Part shown: positions 44,153-52,458 of the stretch, one piece after another
How positions within the stretch are numbered: the first letter of the stretch is position 1
Layout: each line of letters begins with the position of its first letter
NCBI RefSeq assembly: GCF_900103985.1
Contig: NZ_FNIE01000006.1
Coordinates: 186,001 to 250,000, forward strand
Direction: 5' to 3'
DNA: 64,000 bases
From: Actinacidiphila guanduensis
GTDB lineage: Bacteria; Actinomycetota; Actinomycetes; Streptomycetales; Streptomycetaceae
Notes under the pieces: model-generated
What the model was told of the DNA's origin: nothing
The model's input: only the letters and a program-made list of their open reading frames with translations
Database searches by the model: none
Translations under genes and position numbers: made by a program

Positions 44153-45322
44153 ATGGCCGACCCCACGACTGCCGCCCCGCGCGCGACCACGTCCAGCGCG
44201 GAACCCGACGCCTTGGTCATCGGTGCAGGGCCGGCCGGGCTCTCCGCAGCGGCGGCGCTGCGGCACCGCGGGCTGCGTCCCTTGGTCCTCGAGCGCGCGC
44301 CGCAGGTGGGCGCCTCCTGGCGCGGCCACTACGACCGGCTGCACCTGCACACGCCACGGCGGCTGTCCGGGCTGCCGGGCCTGCCCATACCCCGCCGGTT
44401 CGGCCGCTGGGTCGCGCGTGACGATGTGGTCCGCTACCTGGAGATGTACGCGGAGTACCACGACCTCGACGTGGCGACCGGCATCGAGGTGGCGCGGGTG
44501 GAGCGCGGGACCTCCGGCTGGGAACTTCCGGCGACCGGCGGCCGGGTTCTCGCCTCTCCGGTGGTCGTGGTGGCCACAGGTCACAGCCGCTCGCCGTACA
44601 TACCCGACTGGGACGGCCGGGAGACCTTCACGGGTGAGCTGCTGCACGCCTCGTCCTACCGCAACGCCGAGCGTTTCGCAGGGCTCGACGTCCTGGTGGT
44701 GGGGGTCGGCAACACCGGTGCGGAGATCAGCGTCGACCTGGCGGAGGGCGGCGCGGGGCGGGTACGGCTCGCGGTGCGCACGCCGCCGCACATCATGCGC
44801 CGCTCCACCGCCGGTTGGCCGGCGCAGGCCACTGCGATCATGGTGCGACGGCTGCCGACGGGCCTGGTGGACCGCCTCGCGCCCTATGTGGAGCGGGTGA
44901 GTGTGCCGGACCTGTCGGCGTACGGACTGCCGAGGCCGCAGACCGGCCTGTACTCGCGCGTGCGGGAGGGCGCGATCCCGGTGCAGGACGTGGGTCTGGT
45001 GGCGGCCGTCCGGTCCCGGCGGGTCGAACCGGTGGCCTCGGTGCGGGAGTTCGACGGGGCCACGGTGCGGCTTGTGGACGGCAGCGAGATGACGCCCGAC
45101 CTGGTGGTCGCGGCGACCGGTTACCGGCGCGGGCTCGAACCGCTGGTGGGGCATCTCGATGTGCTGGACGAGCGGGGCCGCCCCGTGGTGAGCGGCCCCA
45201 GGTCCCCGCAGAACGCGCCCGGCCTGTACTTCACCGGCTTCACCAACCCCATCAGCGGAATGTTCCGCGAGATGGCGATCGACGCGCGGAAGATCGCACG
45301 GGCGGTGGCGCGGACCCGGTGA
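44153..45322 (+). CDS. FAD-dependent flavoprotein monooxygenase (YUCCA/FMO-like)
   Basis: A 389-residue oxidoreductase with two Rossmann folds. FAD binding: ALVIGAGPAGLSAAAALRHRG. NADPH binding: VLVVGVGNTGAEISVDLAEGG. The intervening VVVATGHSRSPYIPDWDG and the C-terminal VVAATGYRRGLEPL complete the flavin-monooxygenase pattern. It probably oxygenates a soft nucleophile or a ketone; the substrate is unknown. ATG 44153 follows AGGAG; an in-frame ATG at 44135 is less likely. It converges with the MFS gene at 45427. Confidence 0.9.
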   Translation: MADPTTAAPRATTSSAEPDALVIGAGPAGLSAAAALRHRGLRPLVLERAPQVGASWRGHYDRLHLHTPRRLSGLPGLPIPRRFGRWVARDDVVRYLEMYAEYHDLDVATGIEVARVERGTSGWELPATGGRVLASPVVVVATGHSRSPYIPDWDGRETFTGELLHASSYRNAERFAGLDVLVVGVGNTGAEISVDLAEGGAGRVRLAVRTPPHIMRRSTAGWPAQATAIMVRRLPTGLVDRLAPYVERVSVPDLSAYGLPRPQTGLYSRVREGAIPVQDVGLVAAVRSRRVEPVASVREFDGATVRLVDGSEMTPDLVVAATGYRRGLEPLVGHLDVLDERGRPVVSGPRSPQNAPGLYFTGFTNPISGMFREMAIDARKIARAVARTR

Positions 45323-45426
45323 CCGCGGGGCGCTGCCCGGCGCCCTCGCGGACCGATGGCCGAGCGGTGATCACTCGCGGGAGTGAAACCGGTACGGACC
45401 GGAATCTTGTGGAATCTTCCGGGCGT

Positions 45427-46755
45427 TCATCCGGTGACCGCCATCGCGGGAACGGCCACCGGCCGGTGGCGGACGACCAGGGACATCAGCGCGGCCACCG
45501 CGCAGAGCGCACCGGAGGTGTACCAGACGACGTCGTACGAACCGAGCGCGTCACGCGCCACTCCGCCGAGGTAGGCGACCAGGGCGGCCCCGATCTGGTG
45601 GGCCGCGAGCACCCAGCCGAAGACGATCGCGCTGTTCTCGCCGTAGTGCTCACGGCACAGCGCCATGGTCGGCGGCACGGTCGCCACCCAGTCCAGGCCA
45701 TAGAAGACGATGAACAGCACCATCGAGGGATGGATGGCGTCCGAGAACAGCATGGGGAGGAACATCAACGACATTCCGCGCAGGCCGTAGTAGATGGCGA
45801 GCAGCCGCCGGGGCGACAGACGATCGGTGAACCATCCGGAGGCCACCGTGCCCACGATGTCGAAGACACCGATAACGGCGAGCAGGGACGCCGCTGTAGT
45901 GACAGGCAGTCCGTGGTCGTGGGCGGCGGGCACGAAGTGGGTCTTCACCAGGCCGTTGGTGGACGCGCCGCAGATGGCGAAGCTGCCGGCGAGCAGCCAG
46001 AAGGTGCCGCCGCGGGCCGCTTGCGCCAGTGCCCGCAGGGCCCGCCCGGCCGCTCCGGTGGTGGGGGCGGGCTTGGGAGTGAACTCCGCTGCCCCGAAGG
46101 CCGCGAGGCCGACGTCCGCCGGGTGGTCGCGCAGCAGGAACCATACGAACGGGGCCACTGACAGCGCCGCGCCTGCCACCGTCACGGCGGCCGGCCGCCA
46201 GCCGTGGTGCTCGGTGATCCAGGACAGCAGGGGCAGGAAGACCAGTTGCCCGGCGGCACCACCTGCGGTGAGCATGCCCGTCACCAGTCCGCGGCGGGCC
46301 ACGAACCAGCGGTTGGCGACGGTCGCGGCGAACGCCAGGGCCATCGATCCGCTGCCCAGGCCGACCAGCACGCCCCAGCACAGGACAAGTTGCCATTCCT
46401 GTGTCATGAAGACGGTGAGCCCGGCGCCGAGCGAGATCGTCACCAGCGCGCAGGCGACGACGCTGCGGATGCCGAACCGGTCCATGAGGGCGGCCGCGAA
46501 GGGCGCGGTCAGGCCGTAGAGCGCGAGGTTGATCGACACGGCGAAGCCGATCATGCCGCGCGACCAGCCGAACTCGCTGTGCAGCGGGTCGATCAGCAGG
46601 CCGGGCAGCGAGGCGAAGGCAGCGGCGCCGACGATCGTCACGAAGGTGACCGCGGCCACGGCCCAGGCGCGGTGCACCCGCAGAGGGCGGGCGGGACGTG
46701 GCGCGGGTGGAGCGGCATCTGGTGCCGGCGCGGGAACGGAGGATGTCTGCGTCAC
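45427..46755 (-). CDS. MFS transporter (12 TM, monocarboxylate/OFA-like)
   Basis: A 442-residue 12-span carrier. After a Pro/Ala-rich start, TM1 reads VAAVTFVTIVGAAAFASLPGLLIDPLHSEFGWSRG. Motif A appears as ALMDRFGIRSVV and again in the second half as GWFTDRLSPRRLLAIYYGLRG. ANRWFVARRGLVTGMLTAGGAAGQ is typical of the monocarboxylate/oxalate-formate branch. The GTG at 46755 has no strong ribosome site. It is divergent from the AraC-type gene across only 70 bases, so the two are probably co-regulated. Confidence 0.87.
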   Translation of the reverse strand: MTQTSSVPAPAPDAAPPAPRPARPLRVHRAWAVAAVTFVTIVGAAAFASLPGLLIDPLHSEFGWSRGMIGFAVSINLALYGLTAPFAAALMDRFGIRSVVACALVTISLGAGLTVFMTQEWQLVLCWGVLVGLGSGSMALAFAATVANRWFVARRGLVTGMLTAGGAAGQLVFLPLLSWITEHHGWRPAAVTVAGAALSVAPFVWFLLRDHPADVGLAAFGAAEFTPKPAPTTGAAGRALRALAQAARGGTFWLLAGSFAICGASTNGLVKTHFVPAAHDHGLPVTTAASLLAVIGVFDIVGTVASGWFTDRLSPRRLLAIYYGLRGMSLMFLPMLFSDAIHPSMVLFIVFYGLDWVATVPPTMALCREHYGENSAIVFGWVLAAHQIGAALVAYLGGVARDALGSYDVVWYTSGALCAVAALMSLVVRHRPVAVPAMAVTG

Positions 46756-46825
46756 CCGGCCAGTTTCGGTGGCCCGCTCCGCGCCAGCGAGTGGCCCGGA
46801 GGACATGGTGTGCAAGGATCGGGCC

Positions 46826-47854
46826 ATGGCCGAGACACAGGCGCAGCCGCAGGCCCGACCCTCTGCCTTTTCCGGTGACGGAAGGCACCGCGTGGCGGTG
46901 TTCGTCCTGGACGGTGTGATCCCCTTCGAACTCGGCATCCCTGCCCGCATCTTCGGCACGGCACGCGACACGGAGGACGGCTCCGCGCTGTACGAGGTCG
47001 TGACCTGCACCCTGCGGCCGGGCGAGGTCCGTACCGAGGCGGACTTCCCCATCCTGGTGACGCACGGACCCGAAGTGCTCGCCGAGGCCGACACGGTGGT
47101 GGTGCCCGCCTCGCACGAGATGGACCTGGTCCACCTCGGGGGTCAGCTGTCCCCTGAACTGGCGGCGGCCTTCAGCTTGTTGCGGCCGGGCACGCGGGCG
47201 GTGTCGATCTGCACAGGCTCCTTCCTGCTGGCAGCGGCGGGGCTGCTGAACGGCCGGCCGGCGACCACCCACTGGAGCAGCGCCGACAGGTTCCAGCAGC
47301 TCTTTCCCCAGGTCCGGGTCGATCCCGATGTGCTCTACGTGGACGACGGCGACGTACTCACCTCCGCCGGGGTCGCCGCCGGGTTGGACCTGTGCCTGCA
47401 CATCGTCCGCCGCGACTTCGGCGCCACGGTCGCCAACTCGGTGGCGCGTCGCACGGTCGTGCCCCCGCACCGGGACGGCGGCCAGGCACAGTACATCCAG
47501 CGGCCGCTGCCGGCGCCCCAGCAGTCCGGTACCGAGCGAGCGCGCGCCTGGGCGATGGAGCGGTTGGAGCAGCCGGTCACGCTGCGGCAGCTCGCCGCGC
47601 GCGAGTCGATGAGCGTGCGGACCTTCACCCGGCGCTTCCGCGAGGAGGTCGGGCTCAGTCCAGGGCAATGGCTGACGCAGCAACGGATCGAGCGGGCCCG
47701 CCAGTTGCTGGAGTCGACCGACCTCGCGGTGGACCGGATCGCCCGGTCGGCCGGTTTCGGCTCAGCGGCCTCGATGCGCCAGCACCTGCAGGCCGCACTC
47801 GGTGTCTCTCCCAGTGCTTACCGCCGCACCTTCCGGACCGCAGCACGCCGCTAG
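46826..47854 (+). CDS. GlxA-family AraC-type transcriptional regulator
   Basis: A 342-residue regulator with an N-terminal DJ-1/PfpI-like domain (VAVFVLDGVIPFELGIPARIFG, with the nucleophile-elbow Cys in AVSICTGSFLLAAAGLL). A C-terminal AraC domain follows, with two HTHs: VTLRQLAARESMSVRTFTRRFREEVGLSPGQWL and AVDRIARSAGFGSAASMRQHLQAALGVSPSAYRRTF. It probably controls the divergent MFS gene. An AAGGAT box just before the ATG may allow a leaderless start. Confidence 0.92.
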   Translation: MAETQAQPQARPSAFSGDGRHRVAVFVLDGVIPFELGIPARIFGTARDTEDGSALYEVVTCTLRPGEVRTEADFPILVTHGPEVLAEADTVVVPASHEMDLVHLGGQLSPELAAAFSLLRPGTRAVSICTGSFLLAAAGLLNGRPATTHWSSADRFQQLFPQVRVDPDVLYVDDGDVLTSAGVAAGLDLCLHIVRRDFGATVANSVARRTVVPPHRDGGQAQYIQRPLPAPQQSGTERARAWAMERLEQPVTLRQLAARESMSVRTFTRRFREEVGLSPGQWLTQQRIERARQLLESTDLAVDRIARSAGFGSAASMRQHLQAALGVSPSAYRRTFRTAARR

Positions 47855-47932
47855 CCACATTCCGCCCGGCCCCCGTCGGCAAGAGCCCGGCGCCGTACAG
47901 ACATCGGCACACGCCTGGTGCACGCGTCGCGC

Positions 47933-48340
47933 TCAGGTCAGGACGGCCGCGCGGTCGACCTCGCACCAGATGCGCTTTCCGGCGCCCTCCGGGTGCCAGC
48001 CCCAGCGGTCGGCGAGGCCGTCGACGAGTTCCAGTCCGCGCCCGCCGGTCTCGTCGCGCTCGGCATGACGCGGAGCCGGCGGGACGACGCTGTTGTCGGC
48101 AACCTCGACCCGTACGGGAGCCGCCGGAGCAGCGGGGAAGAGCATGCGCAGCACAGCGGGGCAACCTGTGTGCACGACCGCGTTCGTCACCAGTTCGGAG
48201 ATCAGCAGCAGCAGGGTCTCGGCAACCGGCTCATCGGCTCCTATCCCGGAACCCACCAGCCGGGACCGGGCCCACCTGCGCGCCCGACCGACCTCGGCGG
48301 GATCGGCGCCGACCTCCATCTGCACCTGAAGCACCTGCAC
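47933..48340 (-). CDS. RsbW-like ATP-binding protein (HATPase_c_2 anti-sigma type)
   Basis: A 135-residue GHKL ATPase. The N box is LLLLISELVTNAVVHTGCP and the G1 box is DETGGRGLELVDGLADRWGWHPEGAGKRIWCEV. Such proteins are serine kinases that bind sigma factors or phosphorylate STAS antagonists, and streptomycetes have many. GTG 48340 is the longest start; the GTG of VQMEV would shorten it by six residues. A perfect dyad, GATCAC-CGAGT-GTGATC, lies 49 bases upstream. It converges with the GlxA gene. Confidence 0.88.
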   Translation of the reverse strand: MQVLQVQMEVGADPAEVGRARRWARSRLVGSGIGADEPVAETLLLLISELVTNAVVHTGCPAVLRMLFPAAPAAPVRVEVADNSVVPPAPRHAERDETGGRGLELVDGLADRWGWHPEGAGKRIWCEVDRAAVLT

Positions 48341-48698
48341 TGCTCACACCATCCGAACCGGCTGAACGATTGCCGCATGCCGCCTCTTGATCACCGAGTG
48401 TGATCCAGGGTTCGCCCAGCATGGCCAGTCGCCAGCCCCTGCGACAACCGCTTCGGGCATATACCGGCGCGACGGGACAGGTCTGGCGCATACTGCGCCC
48501 CGCACCTGCTCGGAAGCCACCCACCCAGGAACAACGCCCGCCCGGCACCGCCGGGTGGCATCGATGAGGGTCCTGGAATGCACGCGCACCCGATGGACAT
48601 TACCCGAGCCGCACCCTGACTCCACGGCGTGACAAGTCACGCCTCGGACACAACTCCGCGCGGACGCTCCGTAATCGGCCCCATACGGCCTCCAAACA
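48341..48698. other. Intergenic region with one perfect dyad
   Basis: These 358 bases carry the promoter of the RsbW-like gene. The clear signal is GATCAC-CGAGT-GTGATC at 48389-48405. No small gene or RNA is supported. Confidence 0.5.
48389..48405. promoter_or_regulatory. Dyad GATCAC-N5-GTGATC
   Basis: Perfect 6-bp arms around CGAGT, 49 bases before the RsbW-like start codon; a probable operator for an unknown regulator. Confidence 0.5.
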
Positions 48699-49205
48699 CT
48701 ACGCGAAAGCCGCAAATGCCTCATAAGCGGCCGCATCGAAGAGTACGAAGCGCACCTCGGCCACGGCCGTGTCGGTTTCCCGCACTGTCTGCACGGCGAT
48801 GCGTGCGCCGTCGTCCATCGGCCAGCCGTAGACGCCCGTGGAGATGGCGGGGAAGGCGATGGTGGCCGCGCCGAGTTCGTCGGCGACGCGCAGCGACTCG
48901 CGATAGCAGGAGGCCAGCAATGCGGAGCGGTCCTCGTGCGAGTGCCAGACCGGGCCGACCGTGTGGATCACCCACCGGGCGGGGAGCCGCCCGGCGGTGG
49001 TCGCGACCGCCTGCCCGGTGGGCAGTCCGCGGCCGTACTGCGAGGCGCGCAGATCCCGGCACGCGGCGAGGATCTCGGGGCCGCCCCTCCGGTGGATCGC
49101 GCCGTCCACTCCGCCACCGCCGAGCAGTGAGGAGTTGGCGGCGTTGACCACCGCGTCGACCTGCTGCTCGGTGATGTCGCCCTGAACGAAGCTGAGATGA
49201 GCCAT
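48699..49205 (-). CDS. Macrodomain protein (O-acetyl-ADP-ribose deacetylase-like)
   Basis: A 168-residue single macrodomain. The ADP-ribose-binding motifs are QGDITEQQVDAVVNAANSSLLGGGGVDGAIHRRGG and FPAISTGVYGWP. The N-A-A-N and G-G-G-V-D-x-A-I-H residues match MacroD-type hydrolases, which remove O-acetyl from ADP-ribose or mono-ADP-ribose from acidic residues. The ATG at 49205 has a weak ribosome site. It follows the Mca-like gene on the same strand with a 47-base gap, so they may be cotranscribed. Confidence 0.93.
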   Translation of the reverse strand: MAHLSFVQGDITEQQVDAVVNAANSSLLGGGGVDGAIHRRGGPEILAACRDLRASQYGRGLPTGQAVATTAGRLPARWVIHTVGPVWHSHEDRSALLASCYRESLRVADELGAATIAFPAISTGVYGWPMDDGARIAVQTVRETDTAVAEVRFVLFDAAAYEAFAAFA

Positions 49206-49252
49206 GGACACATCCTGCACCTGCTTTCCTTGCCGCTGGCGGAATACCCGCG

Positions 49253-50104
49253 CTACTCGGTGATGCCGGCGAAGAGATCGGTTTCGGGGAGGCGGGCGGT
49301 CACCCTGGATCGGGCGAGCACGTAGTCCTCCGTGGGCCACAGGCGCCGCTCCAACTCGCGCGGGTGGGCGAAGAACGGATTGTCCGGTGACGCCTGGGTG
49401 GCGTGGGCGCGGAATGCCCGGTCACGAGTGTCGAAGTGATCGGCGCACGGTATCCGCGTGGTCGGCGCCAGATCCGGTGCCCACTCGGGCCACTCGTCGA
49501 GCACCGGCCCCATGGCGGACGGAACGCCCGCGGCGAGCATGCCGCGATGAAGTGTCTCGAACCACATGCGGGAGAACGCGACCAGGTAGTAGAGCTTCAG
49601 CGGTTGCCACGGCGGGCCGGCTTCCGGGTAGGCCGCGCTGTCCCCCGCGGCCTCGAACGCTTCGACGGCCACGCGATGGGTCATGACGTGGTCCGGGTGC
49701 GGGTAGCCACCGGACTCGTCGTAGGTGACGACGACGTGCGGGCGCAGTTCCCGTATCACCGCGACCAGGCGTTCGGCGGCGACCGATGGCTCTTCGCGCG
49801 CGAAGCAGCCTTCGGGCAGAGGTGCGCCCTCCGCGGGCAGTCCGGAGTCGGTGAATCCGAGGAAGCGATGTCCGACACCGAGGATGGCCGCGGCCTCGGC
49901 CATCTCGCTGCGGCGCAGCGCAGGAAGCCGGGACCGCACCTCGGGAATGTCGAGCTGCGGGTTGAGCACCTCGCCGCGTTCACCTCCGGTGCAGGTCACG
50001 ACCGTGACCTCGACGCCGTGCGACGCATAGTGGGCAAGCGTGGCGGCGCCCTTGCTGGATTCGTCGTCGGGATGGGCATGCACGGCCATCAGCCTGGGTG
50101 CCAT
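49253..50104 (-). CDS. Mycothiol conjugate amidase-like (Mca/MshB family) deacetylase
   Basis: A 283-residue zinc amidase of the LmbE/MshB superfamily. It has VHAHPDDESSKGAATLAHYASHGVEVTVVTCTGGERGEVLNP at the start (zinc ligands His11 and Asp14) and DESGGYPHPDHVMTH with the third zinc ligand. WPTEDYVLARS and LPETDLFAGI are near the end, as in Mca. Mca cleaves mycothiol S-conjugates to release mercapturic acids during detoxification. It looks more diverged than a housekeeping Mca, so it may be a second copy. It is divergent from a TetR gene. ATG 50104 or GTG 50107 both fit GGGAGAA. Confidence 0.88.
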   Translation of the reverse strand: MAPRLMAVHAHPDDESSKGAATLAHYASHGVEVTVVTCTGGERGEVLNPQLDIPEVRSRLPALRRSEMAEAAAILGVGHRFLGFTDSGLPAEGAPLPEGCFAREEPSVAAERLVAVIRELRPHVVVTYDESGGYPHPDHVMTHRVAVEAFEAAGDSAAYPEAGPPWQPLKLYYLVAFSRMWFETLHRGMLAAGVPSAMGPVLDEWPEWAPDLAPTTRIPCADHFDTRDRAFRAHATQASPDNPFFAHPRELERRLWPTEDYVLARSRVTARLPETDLFAGITE

Positions 50105-50220
50105 CACGTTCTCCCCTCTGCTCGCACTGGGTCGGCCCGCCCGTTCGAGCGGTCGTTCGATGTCCTGCGCACAAACTTAGGTTCGACACAAGAAACAGGC
50201 AAGAGGAAATTTGGGTCCGA

Positions 50221-50234
50221 CACACTAAAGTGTG
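50221..50234. promoter_or_regulatory. TetR-type dyad CACACT-AA-AGTGTG over a leaderless promoter
   Basis: A perfect dyad five bases before the TetR ATG at 50239. TAAAGT (50226-50231) inside it is a good -10 seven bases before the start codon. A GGTTCGACACA/GGGTCCGACACA direct repeat lies within the preceding 45 bases. Self-repression is likely. Confidence 0.6.
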
Positions 50235-50238
50235 AATC

Positions 50239-50868
50239 ATGGCCCAGCTCCGCGAGTCGAAGAAACGGCAGACCCGGCAGGCGATCACGCACGCGGCCAC
50301 CGCCCTGTTCATGGAGCGGGGCTTCGAGGAGACGACGATCGCCGAGATCGCCGAGGCGGCGGGTGTCGCCAAGATGACCGTGACGAACTACTTCCCCCGC
50401 AAGGAGGACCTGTTCTTCGACATGCACGACGAGGTGGTCCTCGGTCCGGCCCGCGCCTTCGCCGACCGCGCGGCCGGCGCGTCCGCGCTGGACGCCGTGC
50501 GGGACGACTGCCTGCGGGCCATCGCCCGGCACGACCCGCTGATGGGCCGCACCGACCCCGCCTTCACCCGGGTCATCGACCGCAGCCCCGTCCTGCGCGC
50601 CAGGCTGCGGGAGATCTTCGAGCAGCGGGAGCAGGCGCTGTCAGTGGTGATCGCCGAGGCTGTCGGCGCCGACATCGACGCTTTCGAGCCGCGGTACGCC
50701 GCCGCCCGGTTGGCCACCGTGCTCAGACTCCTGTGGGAGCAGGCGCAGATCGCGGTGCGCCGCGGAGCGGACGAGGACGACGTGTTCGCGCTGCTCGACC
50801 GCACGGCCCGCAGCACCTTCGCGGAGCTGGAGCCTTCACTGGGTGGCTACGCCGTGCGGGCGGGGTGA
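50239..50868 (+). CDS. TetR-family transcriptional regulator
   Basis: A 209-residue regulator. The HTH is at about residues 8-56: KKRQTRQAITHAATALFMERGFEETTIAEIAEAAGVAKMTVTNYFPRKEDLF. The ligand domain includes RTDPAFTRVIDRSPVLRARLREIFEQREQALS. It is divergent from the Mca-like gene with a 134-base gap that carries the dyad at 50221-50234, so it probably represses both itself and the amidase/macrodomain unit. Confidence 0.92.
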   Translation: MAQLRESKKRQTRQAITHAATALFMERGFEETTIAEIAEAAGVAKMTVTNYFPRKEDLFFDMHDEVVLGPARAFADRAAGASALDAVRDDCLRAIARHDPLMGRTDPAFTRVIDRSPVLRARLREIFEQREQALSVVIAEAVGADIDAFEPRYAAARLATVLRLLWEQAQIAVRRGADEDDVFALLDRTARSTFAELEPSLGGYAVRAG

Positions 50869-50922
50869 GGCACAGAGCTGACACGGGGAGCGGGGGCGCC
50901 CCCTCGGTCGACCGCGGGCGCT

Positions 50923-51297
50923 TCAGGCGGACAGCGGGCGGGCGCTCTCGTCCGTGGCCGCTTCGAGGTCGGGGTAGACCTCGAAGAGCCGGCGCACGCC
51001 GAGCGCAGCCAGGACGCGGTTGACGTGCGACCCGGCGCCGCGGTCCGCGTCGTCCTCTGGCAGTACGATCCGCAGCCGCCCCGCGCACGAGCGCATCAGC
51101 CGCCGCGCCCCTATCAGCACGCCGACCCCGCTGGAGTCGCAGAAGCGCACGTCGGCGAGGTCGAGCACCAGGCTGCGCCGGCCGTCGGCCACCGCCTCGT
51201 GCACCTTCTCCCGGACCGCGGACGACGTCAGCAGGTCCATCTCGCCTGCGACCGCGACCACAGCCCAGCCGTCCTGCTCGGTCCGGGTCACCTGCAC
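50923..51297 (-). CDS. STAS-domain anti-sigma factor antagonist
   Basis: A 124-residue SpoIIAA/RsbV-like protein: AVVAVAGEMDLLTSSAVREKVHEAV, then SLVLDLADVRFCDSSGVGVLIGARRLM, with the serine expected to be phosphorylated in DSSGVGVL. It would bind an RsbW-like kinase such as that at 47933. The frame is open to GTG 51342, but GTG 51297 with GGTGGGA upstream gives a typical length. It is divergent from the ECF sigma gene. Confidence 0.88.
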   Translation of the reverse strand: MQVTRTEQDGWAVVAVAGEMDLLTSSAVREKVHEAVADGRRSLVLDLADVRFCDSSGVGVLIGARRLMRSCAGRLRIVLPEDDADRGAGSHVNRVLAALGVRRLFEVYPDLEAATDESARPLSA

Positions 51298-51589
51298 CGG
51301 ATCCCACCTCGCCTCGGCTCGACTCCTGTGTGGCGCTCCCACGAGCCTATGCCCGCAACCGGTCGCTTCCGCGCAATCTTCCGGTCACACCCGGATAACA
51401 GAGTGCCAGAAACGGTCGCACGAGGTGCCAGGTTGGTGCAAAGCCGCGTGCCCCGTCCCGGGTCCCGGGTACCGTCGGAGGGAAGGAGAACGGCAGGCGG
51501 GGCGAGCGGCAGGACACGCAGACAGCACCCCCGGGCGGACCGCGGCAGGGCGCGGACGGCCCGGCGGGACGACGCAAGGGGGCCGGCAC

Positions 51590-52165
51590 ATGGCGACACC
51601 CGCACCACCGCGCTGGGACCGCAGGATGCAGCAGCGGCTGGCGCGGGGCGAGGAGGCCGCACTCGGCGAACTGTACGACCGCTACGCCTCCCTCGTGCAC
51701 GGCCTCGCCCACCGCGTGACGGACGACGACGACGCGGCGGACCAGGTCACCCGCGAGGTTTTCGGCTACATCTGGGAGAACCCGGACGCCTATGAGCCCA
51801 AGTACGGTTCATTGCGCTCCTGGATAGCCGCGCTCACCCGGCGCCAGGCCGTCCACCGGCTCCGGCAGTACGAGCACCGCGGCCCCGGCGGCCCGGACGA
51901 GGTGGAGGCCCGCGTGCGGGAGGCGAACGCCGCCGCCCGGGCGGACTTCATCGTCACCTCCATGCCCGCGCCCCTGCGCGCCGCTCTCGAACTCGCCTAC
52001 CGCGAGCGGGTCGACTACCGGAGGGCCGCAGCAGATCTCGGGGTCAGCGAGGACGAGGCCCGCCGCAGGCTGCGGCTCGGCCTGCAGATGCTGTCCACCG
52101 CGATGGAGCCGGGCGGGCGGCCCGAGCCGCCCTTCGAGCAGCACGACCGGCGAGGCCCGGCATGA
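51590..52165 (+). CDS. ECF-type RNA polymerase sigma factor
   Basis: A 191-residue sigma-70 family protein. Region 2 is at about residues 15-85: RGEEAALGELYDRYASLVHGLAHRVTDDDDAADQVTREVFGYIWENPDAYEPKYGSLRSWIAALTRRQAVHRLR. Region 4 is at about 120-170: PAPLRAALELAYRERVDYRRAAADLGVSEDEARRRLRLGLQML. ATG 51590 follows AAGGGGG. Its stop overlaps the ATG of the next gene (ATGA), a zinc-finger protein expected to be its anti-sigma factor, which is frameshifted here. Confidence 0.9.
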   Translation: MATPAPPRWDRRMQQRLARGEEAALGELYDRYASLVHGLAHRVTDDDDAADQVTREVFGYIWENPDAYEPKYGSLRSWIAALTRRQAVHRLRQYEHRGPGGPDEVEARVREANAAARADFIVTSMPAPLRAALELAYRERVDYRRAAADLGVSEDEARRRLRLGLQMLSTAMEPGGRPEPPFEQHDRRGPA

Positions 52166-52414
52166 GCGGACCCGCGTTCAACAGCGGCGGCGGCCCGCAG
52201 GACGGCGACGAGCGGCCGCACATCCCCGCCCAGCGCGAGCAGCACGACGCGCCGGACAATTTCGAGTTGCCCGATCCCGCGCCGCAGAGCCAGCCGGCTC
52301 CTTCCGGGCCGGCCGTGCCCGCGCAGGAGGGTCCGCCCTCCGGCCCGTCGCAGTACGACCACGCCACCTTGAAGTCGCTGCTGGGCGCTTGGGCGCTGGC
52401 CGTGTGCTCGCGTG

Positions 52415-52458
52415 AGGTGACGCACTCGGCGAGGTGCACCTCGCCGAGTGCGTCACCT
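52415..52458. repeat. Perfect 44-bp palindrome at the frameshift
   Basis: Both halves are AGGTGACGCACTCGGCGAGG plus TG, and the exact complement, with no spacer. Flanking bases G52414 and G52459 end the pairing. The right half encodes the conserved HLAECVT, so it is the original; the left half is an inverted copy of it. Confidence 0.9.

Noticed and set aside
45371..45386. TCACTC-GCGG-GAGTGA as another copy of the TCACYCG regulator palindrome
   Set aside because: It lies between two convergent genes, where no promoter is expected, and its centre differs; a weak hairpin between stops is more likely.
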